From assembly GCF_017312485.1 (NCBI RefSeq), contig NZ_BMBA01000005.1, positions 59,966 through 123,965 of the forward strand: a stretch of 64,000 bases of DNA, in the 5' to 3' direction. The stretch is from Clostridium zeae. GTDB taxonomy: Bacteria; Bacillota; Clostridia; Clostridiales; Clostridiaceae. Every line of letters starts with the position of its first letter. The stretch's first letter is position 1. Below are positions 16,705 through 27,160 of the stretch, in pieces. A program made the position numbers and the translations under genes. The notes under the pieces are model-generated. The model made no database searches. It was not told where the DNA came from and was given only the letters and a program-made list of their open reading frames with translations.

Positions 16705-18255
16705 ATGGAAATCAGCGAACAATATGCAGTTCAGATGAGTGGCATTACAAAGATGTTTGGTACGTTTTGTGCGTTGGATGATATAAGTTTGAATGTTAAA
16801 AAAGGTACAATTCATGCGTTATTAGGAGAAAATGGAGCAGGAAAAAGTACACTAATGAATGTACTTTATGGTTTATACAAGGCTGAAAAGGGTGAAACTT
16901 ATATCAATGGTAAAAAGGTAAATATAAAGAATCCTGGTATAGCAATTGAAAACGGTATTGGAATGGTTCATCAACATTTCATGCTGGTTGATAATTTTAC
17001 TGTGACAGAAAATATAGCTTTAGGTAGTGAAATCACTAATAAATTTGGTGTGACAAATATGAAAAAGGCACGAAAGCAGATATTAGATATAATTGATCAA
17101 TATGGACTAGAAGTAGATCCTGATGCAAAAATCGAAGATATCTCTGTTGGGATGCAACAGCGTGTAGAGATATTAAAGGCATTATATCGTGGAGCAGATT
17201 TACTAATACTAGATGAACCCACAGCGGTATTAACACCTCAGGAAATACAAGATTTAATAAAGATTATGCATAATCTTATATCAGATGGAAAGACGATCAT
17301 TATAATAACACATAAGCTAAAAGAAATAAAAGAATCATCAGATGTTTGTACAATTATACGTAGAGGAAAATATGTGGATACAGTTAATGTTAATGAGGTT
17401 AGTAGAGAGGATCTTGCAACTATGATGGTAGGTCATGAAGTCAATTTAGTTGTTGATAAAACCGTTGCAAAACCTCAAGAGGTAGTATTTGAAATAAATG
17501 ATTTAACTGTTAAGGACGAGAGAAAATTAAATGTAGTTAAAGGTTTATCACTTAAAGTGCGTAAAGGTGAAATTGTTGGTATCGCCGGTATTGATGGAAA
17601 CGGACAAAAAGAATTAGTTGAGGCTATAACATGTCTTACTAAAACTGAAAGCGGTACCATTAAAATAAATGGACAAGAAATACAAAATACAACTCCAGAA
17701 AATGTTATCAAACACAAAATTTCCACCATTCATGAAGATAGACAAAAACGCGGGCTTGTATTGGATTTTACTGTGGCTGAGAATATGGTTATTGAGAAAT
17801 ATAAGAGTAAGCCATTTTGTAAAAATGGTTTCTTAGATAAAAACAAAATTGTAGAGCATACAAAAAGACTCATTAAGGAATATGATGTTAGACCTGATAA
17901 TTGTGAGTTGTTACCGGTTAGAGGGCTATCAGGAGGAAATCAACAAAAGCTAATAATAGCGAGAGAAGTAGCTAATAATCCAGATTTACTCATTGCTGTG
18001 CAGCCAACTCGTGGTATGGATGTAGGAGCAATTGAATATGTACACAAAACCTTAATCAATGAAAGAGATAAGGGGAAGGCAGTACTCCTAATTTCTTTAG
18101 AACTTGATGAAGTTATGAATGTTTCAGACACTATAGCGGTAATTTATGATGGAGCTATCGTTGAGTCCTTTAAACAAGGAGAAGTGGATGAAAATACAAT
18201 TGGTTTGCTAATGGCGGGAGGTAAACGAGATGAAAACCGTAGTCAAAATACTTAA
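16705..18255 (+). CDS. Nucleoside ABC importer ATPase (two nucleotide-binding domains)
   Basis: A 516-residue tandem ATPase of the NupO/RnsB type. Domain 1 has Walker A GENGAGKST, signature ISVGMQQRVE and Walker B LLILDEPTAVL. Domain 2 has a degenerate Walker A GIDGNGQKE, signature LSGGNQQK and a Walker B region LLIAVQPTRGMD where Q replaces the catalytic glutamate, the usual asymmetry of this subfamily. ATG 16705 follows GAGGAGGAG; the upstream in-frame start lacks such a site. It overlaps the next permease gene by 26 bp, showing tight translational coupling. Confidence 0.9.
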   Translation: MEISEQYAVQMSGITKMFGTFCALDDISLNVKKGTIHALLGENGAGKSTLMNVLYGLYKAEKGETYINGKKVNIKNPGIAIENGIGMVHQHFMLVDNFTVTENIALGSEITNKFGVTNMKKARKQILDIIDQYGLEVDPDAKIEDISVGMQQRVEILKALYRGADLLILDEPTAVLTPQEIQDLIKIMHNLISDGKTIIIITHKLKEIKESSDVCTIIRRGKYVDTVNVNEVSREDLATMMVGHEVNLVVDKTVAKPQEVVFEINDLTVKDERKLNVVKGLSLKVRKGEIVGIAGIDGNGQKELVEAITCLTKTESGTIKINGQEIQNTTPENVIKHKISTIHEDRQKRGLVLDFTVAENMVIEKYKSKPFCKNGFLDKNKIVEHTKRLIKEYDVRPDNCELLPVRGLSGGNQQKLIIAREVANNPDLLIAVQPTRGMDVGAIEYVHKTLINERDKGKAVLLISLELDEVMNVSDTIAVIYDGAIVESFKQGEVDENTIGLLMAGGKRDENRSQNT

Positions 18256-19357
18256 AAAGCCAGTTACATCAACATTTATTGCAATACTAATTGGATTTAT
18301 TGTGGCTGCAGTAATACTTGGTATTGCAGGGTATAATCCAGCAGATGCATTTGGAGCACTTTTTAAAGGAGTTTTTTCCAAACCTAAATATATATCAAAC
18401 ACTATTATTAAGTCTACCCCTATTATATTAACTGGTTTGAGTGTTGCTTTTGCATTTAAAACTGGGTTATTTAATATTGGAGCTGAAGGTCAGTATATTG
18501 TAGGAACAATTGCAGCAACAATAGTTGGTATTAAACTTAACTTACCAGCAATAGTGCAAGTTCCTGTTATAATTCTTGCCGGTGTAATTGCAGGAGCATT
18601 ATATGGAGGAATTGTAGGACTCTTAAAAGCAAGGTTTGGAATACACGAAGTTATAACAAGCATAATGTTAAACTGGATAGCTCTTTATTTGTCTAATTTT
18701 ATAGTTGGATTAGATGCCTTCCACCAACCAAATTCTACTGGTACTTATATAATAAATAAATCTGGTTTTACAACTTTACTAGAGAATTGGAAAAATTCAG
18801 ATGCAGGAATAGAAGTTTTATCAAAGCATAAGTGGCTTTCTGAAATCATGCTAAAAACTGATGTGAATATTGGAATTATAGTAGCTATTATAGCAGCTAT
18901 AGCAATATGGGCATTGCTATACAAGTCCTCTAAGGGATATGAACTTCGTGCTGTTGGGTCAAACAAGTATGCAGCAGAATTTGCTGGTATAAATGTTAAT
19001 AAGAATGTTATTCAAGCAATGTTAGTTGCAGGTGCCATTGCAGGACTTGCAGGAGCCTTAGCTATTACTGGAGTTGCTCCTCACAAGATATCAACTATGG
19101 CTGCTTTTGAAAATAATGGCTTTAATGGTATGTCGGTAGCTCTAATAGCTGGAAGTTCACCTATTGGGTGCATATTTGCAGGATTACTTTTCAGCGGATT
19201 ACTTTACGGAGGACAAGCGGTGCAGTCTGCTATAGGAGCTCCATCAGAGATAATTAATATTATGATGGGTACAATTGTTTTCTTTGTAGCATTGACAAAG
19301 ATAGTACCTGCTTTGGCTGATAGACTTTTAAAACGAGGTGAGACAAATGTTAAGTAG
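18230..19357 (+). CDS. Nucleoside ABC importer permease 1
   Basis: A 375-residue BPD_transp_2 family permease (NupP-like) with eight or more membrane segments. The stretch LTGLSVAFAFKTGLFNIGAEGQ is the conserved motif of this permease class. GGAGGTAAACG precedes ATG 18230 within the end of the ATPase gene. It overlaps permease 2 by 11 bp. Confidence 0.9.
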   Translation: MKTVVKILKKPVTSTFIAILIGFIVAAVILGIAGYNPADAFGALFKGVFSKPKYISNTIIKSTPIILTGLSVAFAFKTGLFNIGAEGQYIVGTIAATIVGIKLNLPAIVQVPVIILAGVIAGALYGGIVGLLKARFGIHEVITSIMLNWIALYLSNFIVGLDAFHQPNSTGTYIINKSGFTTLLENWKNSDAGIEVLSKHKWLSEIMLKTDVNIGIIVAIIAAIAIWALLYKSSKGYELRAVGSNKYAAEFAGINVNKNVIQAMLVAGAIAGLAGALAITGVAPHKISTMAAFENNGFNGMSVALIAGSSPIGCIFAGLLFSGLLYGGQAVQSAIGAPSEIINIMMGTIVFFVALTKIVPALADRLLKRGETNVK

Positions 19358-20267
19358 CATCTTACTATTAATAGGAATTACGCTTATGTATTCAGCACCA
19401 TTGATTTTTGGAGCCCTAGGGGGAGTAATTTCTGAACGTGCTGGAGTTGTAAACATTGGTATAGAAGGAATGATGGTCATAGGTGCTTTTGCAGGTGCTG
19501 GAGTAGGATATTTCTCAGGAAATCCATGGCTTGGATTTCTTACTGCAGGGATAGCTGGTGGAATAATTGCCTTAATGCATGCAGTAGCAGCAATAACCTT
19601 TAAAGCGGATCAAACAATTTCGGGTATTGCTATAAATTTAATTGGACCAGGTCTCGCATTATTCTTATGTAGATTGTTTTTTAAAGGTGCGGCTATGACG
19701 CCTCCAGTTGATAACAAATTACCTAAGATATTTGGAGAAAATGTGTCTAATAGCATATTAAAAAGTTTAAATGTAGACAGTACTGTTGTTTTGGCATTAA
19801 TTCTAACAGTAGTTTTATGGTTTGTTCTTTATAAAACGAAATGGGGACTACATATTCGTTCTGTCGGAGAAAAGCCAGCAGCAGCAGATACTATGGGAAT
19901 TAATGTTACGAAGGTTAGATATATATGCGTAATACTTTCAGGTGTTTTAGCTGGATTTGGGGGAGCAGCAATGACCTTAGCTATTATTCCTCAATTTACA
20001 CAAACAGCTATTAGTGGTCAAGGATTTATAGCCTTAGCTGCAGTTATATTCGGAAAATGGACTCCTCAGGGAGCATATGGAGCTTGTTTATTATTTGGAT
20101 TTTCTCAAGCCTTAACTGTTATGTTGGGCGGTGGAAAGATAGTGATTCCTTCTGAGATTCTTGCAATGCTTCCATATATTTTAACTATTATAGTTTTAAT
20201 TCTTTTTGTAGGAAAATCAGTTGCACCTAAAGCAGATGGAGTACCTTATGAAAAGGGAGCTCGTTAA
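19347..20267 (+). CDS. Nucleoside ABC importer permease 2
   Basis: A 306-residue second BPD_transp_2 permease (NupQ-like). [19 protein letters not shown] is the counterpart of the motif in permease 1. ATG 19347 with upstream GAGGTG is preferred over the GTG at 19338. Together with the lipoprotein and the tandem ATPase it completes a four-component nucleoside importer. Confidence 0.9.
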   Translation: MLSSILLLIGITLMYSAPLIFGALGGVISERAGVVNIGIEGMMVIGAFAGAGVGYFSGNPWLGFLTAGIAGGIIALMHAVAAITFKADQTISGIAINLIGPGLALFLCRLFFKGAAMTPPVDNKLPKIFGENVSNSILKSLNVDSTVVLALILTVVLWFVLYKTKWGLHIRSVGEKPAAADTMGINVTKVRYICVILSGVLAGFGGAAMTLAIIPQFTQTAISGQGFIALAAVIFGKWTPQGAYGACLLFGFSQALTVMLGGGKIVIPSEILAMLPYILTIIVLILFVGKSVAPKADGVPYEKGAR

Positions 20268-20296
20268 AAAATAAAAATAAAAAGGAGATAGATAAT

Positions 20297-20944
20297 ATGA
20301 GATTTTTCTTAGATACAGCAAACGTAGAACATATTAAACAAGCTAATAAAATGGGAGTAATCTGTGGTGTTACCACAAATCCATCATTAATAGCCAAAGA
20401 AGGAAGAGACTTTAACGAAGTTATAAAGGAAATAACAGAGATAGTAGATGGACCTATAAGTGGTGAAGTTGTAAGTGAAGACGCTGAAGGAATGATAAAA
20501 GAAGGCAGAGAAATAGCTGCAATTCATAAAAACATGATAGTAAAAATTCCGATGACAGCAGAAGGTTTGGCGGCAACTAAAGTTTTAGCAAGTGAAGGAA
20601 TAAAAACAAATGTAACTTTAATATTTTCAGCAACACAAGCTCTACTTGCGGCTAATGCAGGTGCAACTTATGTAAGTCCGTTTTTGGGTAGATTAGATGA
20701 TATATCAATGGATGGAATGGAGCTAGTAAGAGATATAGCAGAAATTTTCGAAATTCATGGTATAGAAACAGAGATAATAGCAGCTAGCGTAAGAAATTCA
20801 ATTCATGTTATACAAGCGGCAAAGGCTGGGGCTCATATCGCTACAGTTCCTCATAGCTTAGTAATGCAAATGATAAAACATCCATTAACAGATCAAGGAT
20901 TAGAGAAATTTAAAGCAGACTGGGCGGCAGCCTTTGGAAAGTAG
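20297..20944 (+). CDS. fsa: Fructose-6-phosphate aldolase / short transaldolase (TalC/FSA family)
   Basis: A 215-residue short-form transaldolase family protein. [27 protein letters not shown] and [11 protein letters not shown], whose lysine at about residue 83 forms the Schiff base, define the family. Members are either fructose-6-phosphate aldolases or true transaldolases. With tkt two genes downstream, a transaldolase role in the non-oxidative pentose phosphate route is as likely as FSA. AAAAGGAGATAG precedes the start. Confidence 0.88.
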   Translation: MRFFLDTANVEHIKQANKMGVICGVTTNPSLIAKEGRDFNEVIKEITEIVDGPISGEVVSEDAEGMIKEGREIAAIHKNMIVKIPMTAEGLAATKVLASEGIKTNVTLIFSATQALLAANAGATYVSPFLGRLDDISMDGMELVRDIAEIFEIHGIETEIIAASVRNSIHVIQAAKAGAHIATVPHSLVMQMIKHPLTDQGLEKFKADWAAAFGK

Positions 20945-20983
20945 AGATAAAGTTAACCTAAGCAAATTTAAGGAGAGATATGC

Positions 20984-21640
20984 ATGAACATAGCTAAATA
21001 TATAGATCATACAATACTAAAGCCACAGGCGACAGTTGAAGAGGTAAAGAAGCTTTGCATGGAAGCTAGAGAATACAATTTTGCATCTGTTTGTGTAAAT
21101 GGATGTCATACAAAACTAGTAAGTAATGAACTTGCTGGAAGTGATGTGAAGACTTGTGTTGTAGTCGGTTTTCCATTAGGCGCAATAACTAAAGAAGCTA
21201 AGGGTTTTGAGACTGTTGATGCAATAAAAAATGGCGCAGATGAAATAGATATGGTTATAAATATTGGAGCATTGAAGGATAAAAATTATGCTCTAGTAAA
21301 GGAAGATATAGAAGCGGTAGTAAGTGCTGCAAAAGGAAAGGCTATAGTAAAAGTCATAATTGAAACCTGTTTATTAACTGAAGAAGAAAAGATAAAGGCT
21401 TGTGAAATATCAAAGGATGCTAAGGCTGATTTCGTTAAAACCTCAACGGGCTTTTCAACTGGAGGAGCTACGGCTGAAGATATCGCTTTGATGAGAAAAA
21501 CTGTAGGTGAAGACCTAGGAGTAAAGGCATCAGGCGGGGTTAGAGATTATAAAACTGCTGTAGATATGATAAATTCAGGAGCAAGTAGAATAGGGTCTAG
21601 TAACAGTATTGCTATAGTAAATGAAAGTAAATCCCTTTAA
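20984..21640 (+). CDS. deoC: Deoxyribose-phosphate aldolase
   Basis: Class I aldolase splitting deoxyribose 5-phosphate into glyceraldehyde 3-phosphate and acetaldehyde. A 218-residue TIM barrel starting [16 protein letters not shown]; the Schiff-base lysine is in [10 protein letters not shown] at about residue 151, and KASGGVRDY gives the second conserved lysine. AAGGAGAG precedes ATG 20984. It completes the pathway deoD/udp to deoB to deoC. Confidence 0.96.
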   Translation: MNIAKYIDHTILKPQATVEEVKKLCMEAREYNFASVCVNGCHTKLVSNELAGSDVKTCVVVGFPLGAITKEAKGFETVDAIKNGADEIDMVINIGALKDKNYALVKEDIEAVVSAAKGKAIVKVIIETCLLTEEEKIKACEISKDAKADFVKTSTGFSTGGATAEDIALMRKTVGEDLGVKASGGVRDYKTAVDMINSGASRIGSSNSIAIVNESKSL

Positions 21641-21666
21641 ATTTATAATGTGATGTGAGGAAATAT

Positions 21667-23667
21667 ATGAGTAGAGAGTTAGATAAATTATCAATTAATG
21701 CAATAAGAGTGTTGTCAGCAGATGCGATCGAAAAATCAAAATCTGGTCATCCTGGGTTACCGCTTGGCGCTGCTAGTATGGCGTACACTCTTTGGACTAA
21801 AATGAATCATAATGGAAAAAATCCTAATTGGGATGATAGAGATAGGTTCATATTATCAGCAGGACATGGTTCAATGCTAGAATATTCCTTATTACATTTA
21901 TTTGGATATGGAATAACTATTGAAGATATAAAAAACTTCAGACAAATAGGAAGTTTAACGCCAGGACATCCTGAGTATGGTCACACTAAAGGGGTTGAAA
22001 TTACAACTGGCCCTCTTGGACAAGGTATATGTAATGCAGTAGGGATGGCCATAGCAGAAGCTCATCTTGCAGAAAAGTTTAATAAGACAGGCTATAATGT
22101 AGTTGACCATTACACCTATGCTATAGTTGGAGATGGATGTCTTATGGAGGGAATTTCAGGAGAGGCATCGTCACTTGCAGGAACATTAGGTCTTGGTAAG
22201 TTAGTTGTGTTGTATGATTCGAACAATATCTCAATTGAAGGAGATACTGACATAGCATTTAGGGAAGATGTGGCTAAGAGATATGATTCTTTTGGATGGC
22301 AGGTATTAAAGATTGCAGATGGAAATGATATAGATGCAATAGAAAGAGCAATAGAAGAGGCAAAAGCTGAAATATCAAAACCAACAATTATAATTGTTAA
22401 AAATCAAATTGGATTTGGATGCCCAGCAAAACAAGGAAAAGCATCAGCTCACGGGGAACCTCTAGGTACTGAAAATGTTGCAGCCATGAAAGAAAATCTT
22501 GGCTGGAAGATAGAACCTGCATTCTATGTGCCTGATGAAGTTTATGCAAATATGAATAACTTCATAGAAAATGGTGTATCAAAGGAAACAGCTTGGAATA
22601 AACTATTCAATGAATATTCTAAAGCTTATCCAGAACTTGCTGAAGAATATAGTAAGTGGATGAAGAGTGAAATTGATAAAGAAGCTTTATTAAATAACGG
22701 TGACTTCTGGAACTTTGATAAGGAAATGGCTACAAGAGATGCTTCAGGAATAGTTATAAATAGATTAGCAAATATTATACCTAATTTTATAGGAGGATCA
22801 GCTGATTTAGCACCTTCGAACAAAACATATATGGCTAGTAAAGGAGATTTCTCAGCAGAAAATAGAGGTGGAAGAAACCTTCACTTTGGAGTTAGAGAAC
22901 ATGCTATGGCTGCTATAGCTAACGGCATGTACGCTCATGGAGGGCTAAAAGTATTCTGTGCAACCTTCTTTGTATTTAGTGATTATATGAAGGGTGCTAT
23001 GAGATTATCATCATTAATGAATCTTCCAATAGCTTATGTATTGACTCATGACAGTATTGGAGTAGGAGAAGATGGACCAACACATCAACCTATTGAACAG
23101 CTAGCAGCTTTAAGAAGTATGCCAAATATGACAGTGTTTAGACCAGCTGATTCAAGGGAAACAGCTGCAGCCTGGTATTATGCTGTAACTAATGGTTCTA
23201 CACCAACATCATTAGTTTTAACAAGACAAAAATTGCCTCTATACGATGGATGCGCAAAAAGAGCACTGAAGGGTGGATATATTCTTAAGGATTCTAAGAA
23301 GGAAACACCAGATGTACTTCTTATGGCATCAGGTTCAGAGGTAGAACTGATTTATAAAGCAGCTGAAGAGCTAGAGGCTAAAGGAATAGACGCAAGAGTT
23401 ATAAGTATGCCAAGCTTTGAGCTGTTTGAGGCACAGGATAAGGCTTATAAGGAATCGGTAATGCCAAATAAAGTTCGTGCCAGAGTAGCGGTTGAAGCCT
23501 TGACGTCTTTTGGTTGGCATAAATATGTAGGTCTTGATGGAGAAATAATATCCTTAGATACTTTTGGAGCATCAGGAAATGCAGAAACTTTATTCAAACA
23601 ATTTGGGTTTACGGTTGACAATGTTGTAAATAGTGCTACTAATGTAATTAAAAATATGGAAATTTAA
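21667..23667 (+). CDS. tkt: Transketolase
   Basis: A 666-residue full-length transketolase transferring two-carbon units in the pentose phosphate pathway. The thiamine diphosphate/metal site GDGCLMEGISGEASS, the conserved HGxGP-like TTGPLGQG and the C-terminal FGVREHAMAAIANG with LTHDSIGVGEDGPTHQP are clear. ATG 21667 with GTGAGG before it is preferred over the GTG at 21655. Last gene of the nucleoside cluster; it recycles ribose 5-phosphate released by DeoB. Confidence 0.96.
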   Translation: MSRELDKLSINAIRVLSADAIEKSKSGHPGLPLGAASMAYTLWTKMNHNGKNPNWDDRDRFILSAGHGSMLEYSLLHLFGYGITIEDIKNFRQIGSLTPGHPEYGHTKGVEITTGPLGQGICNAVGMAIAEAHLAEKFNKTGYNVVDHYTYAIVGDGCLMEGISGEASSLAGTLGLGKLVVLYDSNNISIEGDTDIAFREDVAKRYDSFGWQVLKIADGNDIDAIERAIEEAKAEISKPTIIIVKNQIGFGCPAKQGKASAHGEPLGTENVAAMKENLGWKIEPAFYVPDEVYANMNNFIENGVSKETAWNKLFNEYSKAYPELAEEYSKWMKSEIDKEALLNNGDFWNFDKEMATRDASGIVINRLANIIPNFIGGSADLAPSNKTYMASKGDFSAENRGGRNLHFGVREHAMAAIANGMYAHGGLKVFCATFFVFSDYMKGAMRLSSLMNLPIAYVLTHDSIGVGEDGPTHQPIEQLAALRSMPNMTVFRPADSRETAAAWYYAVTNGSTPTSLVLTRQKLPLYDGCAKRALKGGYILKDSKKETPDVLLMASGSEVELIYKAAEELEAKGIDARVISMPSFELFEAQDKAYKESVMPNKVRARVAVEALTSFGWHKYVGLDGEIISLDTFGASGNAETLFKQFGFTVDNVVNSATNVIKNMEI

Positions 23668-23810
23668 AATCAGATAAAAATTACTAATACTTTACCATTA
23701 TAAATAAAATAATCATTAACATAATTTCTGATAATGGAAGTTGTTTCTAATAATAAATAGTTAGTTTGTGTAAGTAAATATATTTTAAATCTAGACTAGA
23801 TATGATTTAA

Positions 23811-23856
23811 AGGGTCAATAGCTAAATTTATGTGAATAAAAATTAGTTATTGACCC
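23811..23856. terminator. Large stem-loop between convergent tkt and oxidoreductase genes
   Basis: AGGGTCAATAGCTAAATTT (23811-23829) pairs with its near-complement at 23838-23856 through about 18 bp. T runs are weak on both sides. It probably ends transcription from both directions. Confidence 0.65.
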
Positions 23857-23871
23857 TATCTGGTTAGAAGT

Positions 23872-24960
23872 CTATTTATTAAAAATACACTTTGTTATTG
23901 TTTGGTCTTCTCCTCTGCTGAAACATTTACTGCAGGATATGCATTTTGCCGGCAATCTATCTCCATTATTCCATCTATTGATTAAATCAGATTCTCTTAT
24001 TAGAGGTCTGCTTAATGAAAGGTATTCAATTGAAGTTTCATTTATTATATCTGTTAATTTATCAAAATTTCTGTTACCTCCAACAGAGATTAGAGGTATA
24101 TTGAGTTCTTTTGCAATTACTTCTGAGAATTGTTTAAAATAGGATTCATTTTCTGGTTTTATATTTCGTATAACGCCTTCTCCAAGTCTAGATGAAGGAC
24201 TTCCTCCGCTTATTTCAATAGCATCTATTCCAGCTTTCTCAAGTGACTTACACACGTTTAGACACTCTTCTAAAGACAATCCTTGATCCATAAAATCATC
24301 GCAGTTAATTTTGATTAAAACAGGGAACTCTTTACCAACAGATTCTCTTATTTTTTGATAAGTCTCAATAATTGCCCTTGCTCTATTTTCAGGGGAACCA
24401 CCATATTCATCTTTTCTACGATTATAATATGGGTTTAAAAATTTGCTTAGAAGGTATCCGTGAGCCACATGCATTTGTACACCGTCAAAGCCTGCTTTTT
24501 TAGCTCTAAGAGCGCCTTTAGCAAAAGCATTCTCCATATTATATATATCTTCCTTTGTCATTTCCATTGGAATAGCTTTGTAATATAAATCCTCTACTGC
24601 ACTTGGTCCCCAAGCTATTCCGTTTTCAATACTAGGATTTTGTATTCCTGTGCAGACCAATTGAAGAATTATATTTGCAGCATACTTATGAACTCTATTA
24701 GTTAGCTCTATATATTCATCAATGTAAGAATCATTAGAAATACTCATCTGTCCTGGTAATAAACTTTCAAAATCACTTACTCTTGTCAGTCCAGTAATGA
24801 TAGTTCCAACGCCTCCCTTTGCAAGATTTTCATAAATTTTAAGTAATTCTTCAGTTGCATGTCCTTCTTTATCTGCTGCTTTATCATTTGTTGCAGAACG
24901 AACAAATCTGTTTTTTAAAGTTAATCCTGCAAATTGTGTTTGATCAAATAATGTTTTCAT
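23872..24960 (-). CDS. NADH:flavin oxidoreductase / old yellow enzyme family
   Basis: A 362-residue FMN TIM-barrel oxidoreductase. LKNRFVRSATNDK, the catalytic HVAHGYLLSKFLNP and DEYGGSPENRARA define the family. The C-terminal CISCSKCFSRGE and a last cysteine recall the Fe-S linker of 2-enoate reductases, but the following domain is absent, so it is a short form. The gene is divergent from a LysR regulator that probably controls it. The substrate is unknown; reduction of alpha,beta-unsaturated compounds is the general chemistry. Confidence 0.88.
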   Translation of the reverse strand: MKTLFDQTQFAGLTLKNRFVRSATNDKAADKEGHATEELLKIYENLAKGGVGTIITGLTRVSDFESLLPGQMSISNDSYIDEYIELTNRVHKYAANIILQLVCTGIQNPSIENGIAWGPSAVEDLYYKAIPMEMTKEDIYNMENAFAKGALRAKKAGFDGVQMHVAHGYLLSKFLNPYYNRRKDEYGGSPENRARAIIETYQKIRESVGKEFPVLIKINCDDFMDQGLSLEECLNVCKSLEKAGIDAIEISGGSPSSRLGEGVIRNIKPENESYFKQFSEVIAKELNIPLISVGGNRNFDKLTDIINETSIEYLSLSRPLIRESDLINRWNNGDRLPAKCISCSKCFSRGEDQTITKCIFNK

Positions 24961-25141
24961 TATAAGCTCTCCTTAATATTAATTAAATTTTTTATTTATT
25001 ATGGATGATCATAATTAAGGATCCACTCATCTTAAGATATACTTGTTCGATAGACATAGTTTATGGTGATTATCTTGTATGAATAATTTAATAATTGAGT
25101 TAGGAATCCTATAAATCATCTTGATAAAAGTTTACTTTAAA

Positions 25142-25168
25142 AATATAATCATGTAAAATGATTATATT
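25142..25168. promoter_or_regulatory. Candidate LysR operator
   Basis: AATATAATCAT and ATGATTATATT form a perfect 11-bp inverted repeat with a 5-bp spacer in the gap between the divergent oxidoreductase and LysR genes. LysR proteins bind AT-rich interrupted dyads in this position. Confidence 0.5.
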
Positions 25169-25214
25169 AGATTGGTTTAATCATTAATAGTGATATATAT
25201 TATGGAGGTTACTT

Positions 25215-26102
25215 ATGGATAGTAATGATTTGAAGATATTTCGAGCAGTTGCAGCAGAAGGAAACATAACAAAGGCAGCTCAAACCTTAGGATATGTACA
25301 GTCAAATGTTACAGCTAGAGTTCAGCATCTTGAAACTGAATTTGGAGTACCGCTGTTTTATAGACAAAGAGGTATGGTGCTAACTGCTGAAGGAGAAAAG
25401 TTGTTGCCTTATGCAGAGCAAATATTGCACTTATTTGAAGAAGCAGCTAAAGTAATGAACAAATCTTCTGAACCATCTGGACGTTTGGCAATTGGATCAA
25501 CTCATCTTACTTATTCAATTAATATACCAGAGATTTTTTCAGAGTATCATAAAAAGTATCCAGAGGTGAATTTATCTTTAATAACTGCAAAGACAGAAGA
25601 CCTTATAACAAGGATTCTAAACTTTCAATTAGATGGCGCCTTTGTGAAGGCCTCTGTGCTTGAAGAAAAGAATTTCATAAGTGAACTTGTCTACAAAGAA
25701 AAGCTTGTACTTATAGCTTCTCCTGAAATTAATGACTTACAGCAACTATACAAATTACCTTTTTTACTTAATTCAGTTGGCTGTGTAAATAGGGAAATGC
25801 TTATGAGATATTTTAATTCTCAAGGAATAAGAGACCTCACATATATAGAATTTAATAGTCTTGATGCTAGTATTAATGGAGTAATTTCTGGGCTTGGAGC
25901 TGCTTTTGTACCAGAAGCTTCTATTATAAGATATGAAAAGGCAGGACTTTTACGTTCTTTTTCAGTTCCAGAGGAATACAGCCTTGTTTACACATACTTT
26001 ATAAGGAACAAAAATGGTGTGGTTACAAGTGCATTTTCAGAATTCGTTAGAATGATTAAAGAAAGTAATGATGTGAATTTTATAAGAGAGGATAAAATAT
26101 AA
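25215..26102 (+). CDS. LysR-family transcriptional regulator
   Basis: A 295-residue regulator. The N-terminal winged helix-turn-helix is at residues 1-60 (DLKIFRAVAAEGNITKAAQ, SNVTARVQHLETEFG) and the periplasmic-binding-protein-like effector domain at about 88-290. TATGGAGGTTAC precedes ATG 25215. Divergent to the flavin oxidoreductase, its likely target. The effector is unknown. Confidence 0.9.
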   Translation: MDSNDLKIFRAVAAEGNITKAAQTLGYVQSNVTARVQHLETEFGVPLFYRQRGMVLTAEGEKLLPYAEQILHLFEEAAKVMNKSSEPSGRLAIGSTHLTYSINIPEIFSEYHKKYPEVNLSLITAKTEDLITRILNFQLDGAFVKASVLEEKNFISELVYKEKLVLIASPEINDLQQLYKLPFLLNSVGCVNREMLMRYFNSQGIRDLTYIEFNSLDASINGVISGLGAAFVPEASIIRYEKAGLLRSFSVPEEYSLVYTYFIRNKNGVVTSAFSEFVRMIKESNDVNFIREDKI

Positions 26103-26275
26103 TTACTTTAATATTCAAGGATGTGGGATAAAGATAGTTTCACGGTTAATAACAATCATATTGATATAGAATGATAGTACAAATAATCGCTTAATTTTGT
26201 TGTTTATCAACAAACTTAAGTAGCAATCATTTCGATGTATTGAATTATACTTGAGATTATATAATAGATATTAAT

Positions 26276-26320
26276 AAGAAGGAGAAGCCTTGTATGACAG
26301 GCGTTTTCCTCCTTTTTAAT
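26276..26320 (+). terminator. Terminator of the lysR gene
   Basis: AAGAAGGAGAAGCC pairs imperfectly with GGCGTTTTCCTCC, followed by TTTTT. It lies about 180 bp after the stop. Confidence 0.65.
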
Positions 26321-26371
26321 ATTTATTTCTATAATTACTATGTGTAGATTTTTTCATTAGTTATATATATT

Positions 26372-26469
26372 TATGCACCACTTCGCAATAAAACTTATTA
26401 TTTTTAAATTCTCTCACCAGAAGCCGTGAGAGTTTTAAAAATAGATTTCGGTTCGAAGTGGTACATCTA
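26372..26469 (+). repeat. Family 2 hairpin repeat, copy R1 (long form)
   Basis: Outer arms ACCACTTCG and CGAAGTGGT enclose a nested hairpin CTCTCAC/GTGAGAG. Followed by the shared tract AGATTTCGGTTCGAAGTGG. Same architecture as copy R5 at 55521. It sits in a gene-free gap with copy R2 directly behind. Confidence 0.8.
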
Positions 26470-26524
26470 TAGATAAACCACTTCATTATAAAATTTATAT
26501 TTTCAGATTGAAGTGGTACATCTT
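26470..26524 (+). repeat. Family 2 hairpin repeat, copy R2 (short form)
   Basis: ACCACTTCA and TGAAGTGGT arms around an AT-rich core AAAATTTATATTTTCAGAT, without the nested hairpin of R1. The ends read AGAT...ACATCT. It is in tandem with R1. Confidence 0.8.
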
Positions 26525-26559
26525 TAAAAAACCTTGATGATAAAAACTATTTAGGAAAA

Positions 26560-26736
26560 TTAATTTTGAGATATGCATTTCTTAGGGCAAGCGTATTGAC
26601 AAGCTCCACAGTCAACACATGCAGATTCATTGATTAATCTCTTTTTATCATCTTCCTGTGTTATACATCCAACAATGCATACTCTTTGGCAAGTTCCACA
26701 ACCAACACAATCTGATTTATTAATTCTTCTAGGCAT
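26560..26736 (-). CDS. 2[4Fe-4S] ferredoxin-like protein
   Basis: A 58-residue bacterial ferredoxin-type protein. Two C-x2-C-x2-C-x3-C sets (C10, C13, C16, C20 and C40, C43, C46, C50) plus extra C24 and C54 should bind two [4Fe-4S] clusters. AAAAGGAG precedes ATG 26736. It follows the flavin split-barrel gene by 15 bp in one operon, so it may exchange electrons with that protein or another partner. Control by the divergent Rrf2 protein is likely. Confidence 0.88.
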   Translation of the reverse strand: MPRRINKSDCVGCGTCQRVCIVGCITQEDDKKRLINESACVDCGACQYACPKKCISQN

Positions 26737-26751
26737 AGTTTTCTCCTTTTA

Positions 26752-27123
26752 TTAAAGTGTTTGTTTACAAGAATTAACTGTTATTTCTAATACTCTTGTT
26801 AAGAATGAGTATTTTTCATTCATCATCTTGAAGTGCTCTCCATCTTTTAAGTATTTAGCCGTTCCTTCAAGTAAAAATCCGGTTCCCATATAGTTATAGC
26901 CAATTACTTCTTTACTACCAAGAGTTAATTTAACCTCAGGGTTAGAATTTATATTTTCTTCTGTTTTAAGCATAGCTGCTGCAGGAATCAAAATTTTATT
27001 TCCCTCTACGATAACTAAATAACTATTCCATGTATTAGCAACATGAGCCTTATTATTTGCGCAACTTACAATAGAAACTACACCTTCATGATTTAGTACT
27101 TCAAGAAATTTTTCTGTAAACAT
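26752..27123 (-). CDS. Pyridoxamine 5'-phosphate oxidase-like flavin-binding protein
   Basis: A 123-residue FMN-binding split-barrel protein (PNPOx-like). The pattern FLEVLNHEGVVSIVSCANN, HVANTWNSYLVIVEGNKIL and IPAAAMLKTEENI resembles small clostridial members. True PNPOx activity is unlikely at this length; redox or flavin-reductase roles are more usual. First gene of a two-gene operon with a ferredoxin; its promoter carries an inverted repeat facing the rrf2-type gene. Confidence 0.8.
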   Translation of the reverse strand: MFTEKFLEVLNHEGVVSIVSCANNKAHVANTWNSYLVIVEGNKILIPAAAMLKTEENINSNPEVKLTLGSKEVIGYNYMGTGFLLEGTAKYLKDGEHFKMMNEKYSFLTRVLEITVNSCKQTL

Positions 27124-27160
27124 ATTATATTCCTCCTAAAATTATGGATAAGATTTATCG

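Noticed and set aside
26372-26524. Tandem hairpin repeats as a CRISPR array
   Set aside because: Only two units of different length, no regular spacers, and other copies are dispersed singly; no cas genes.
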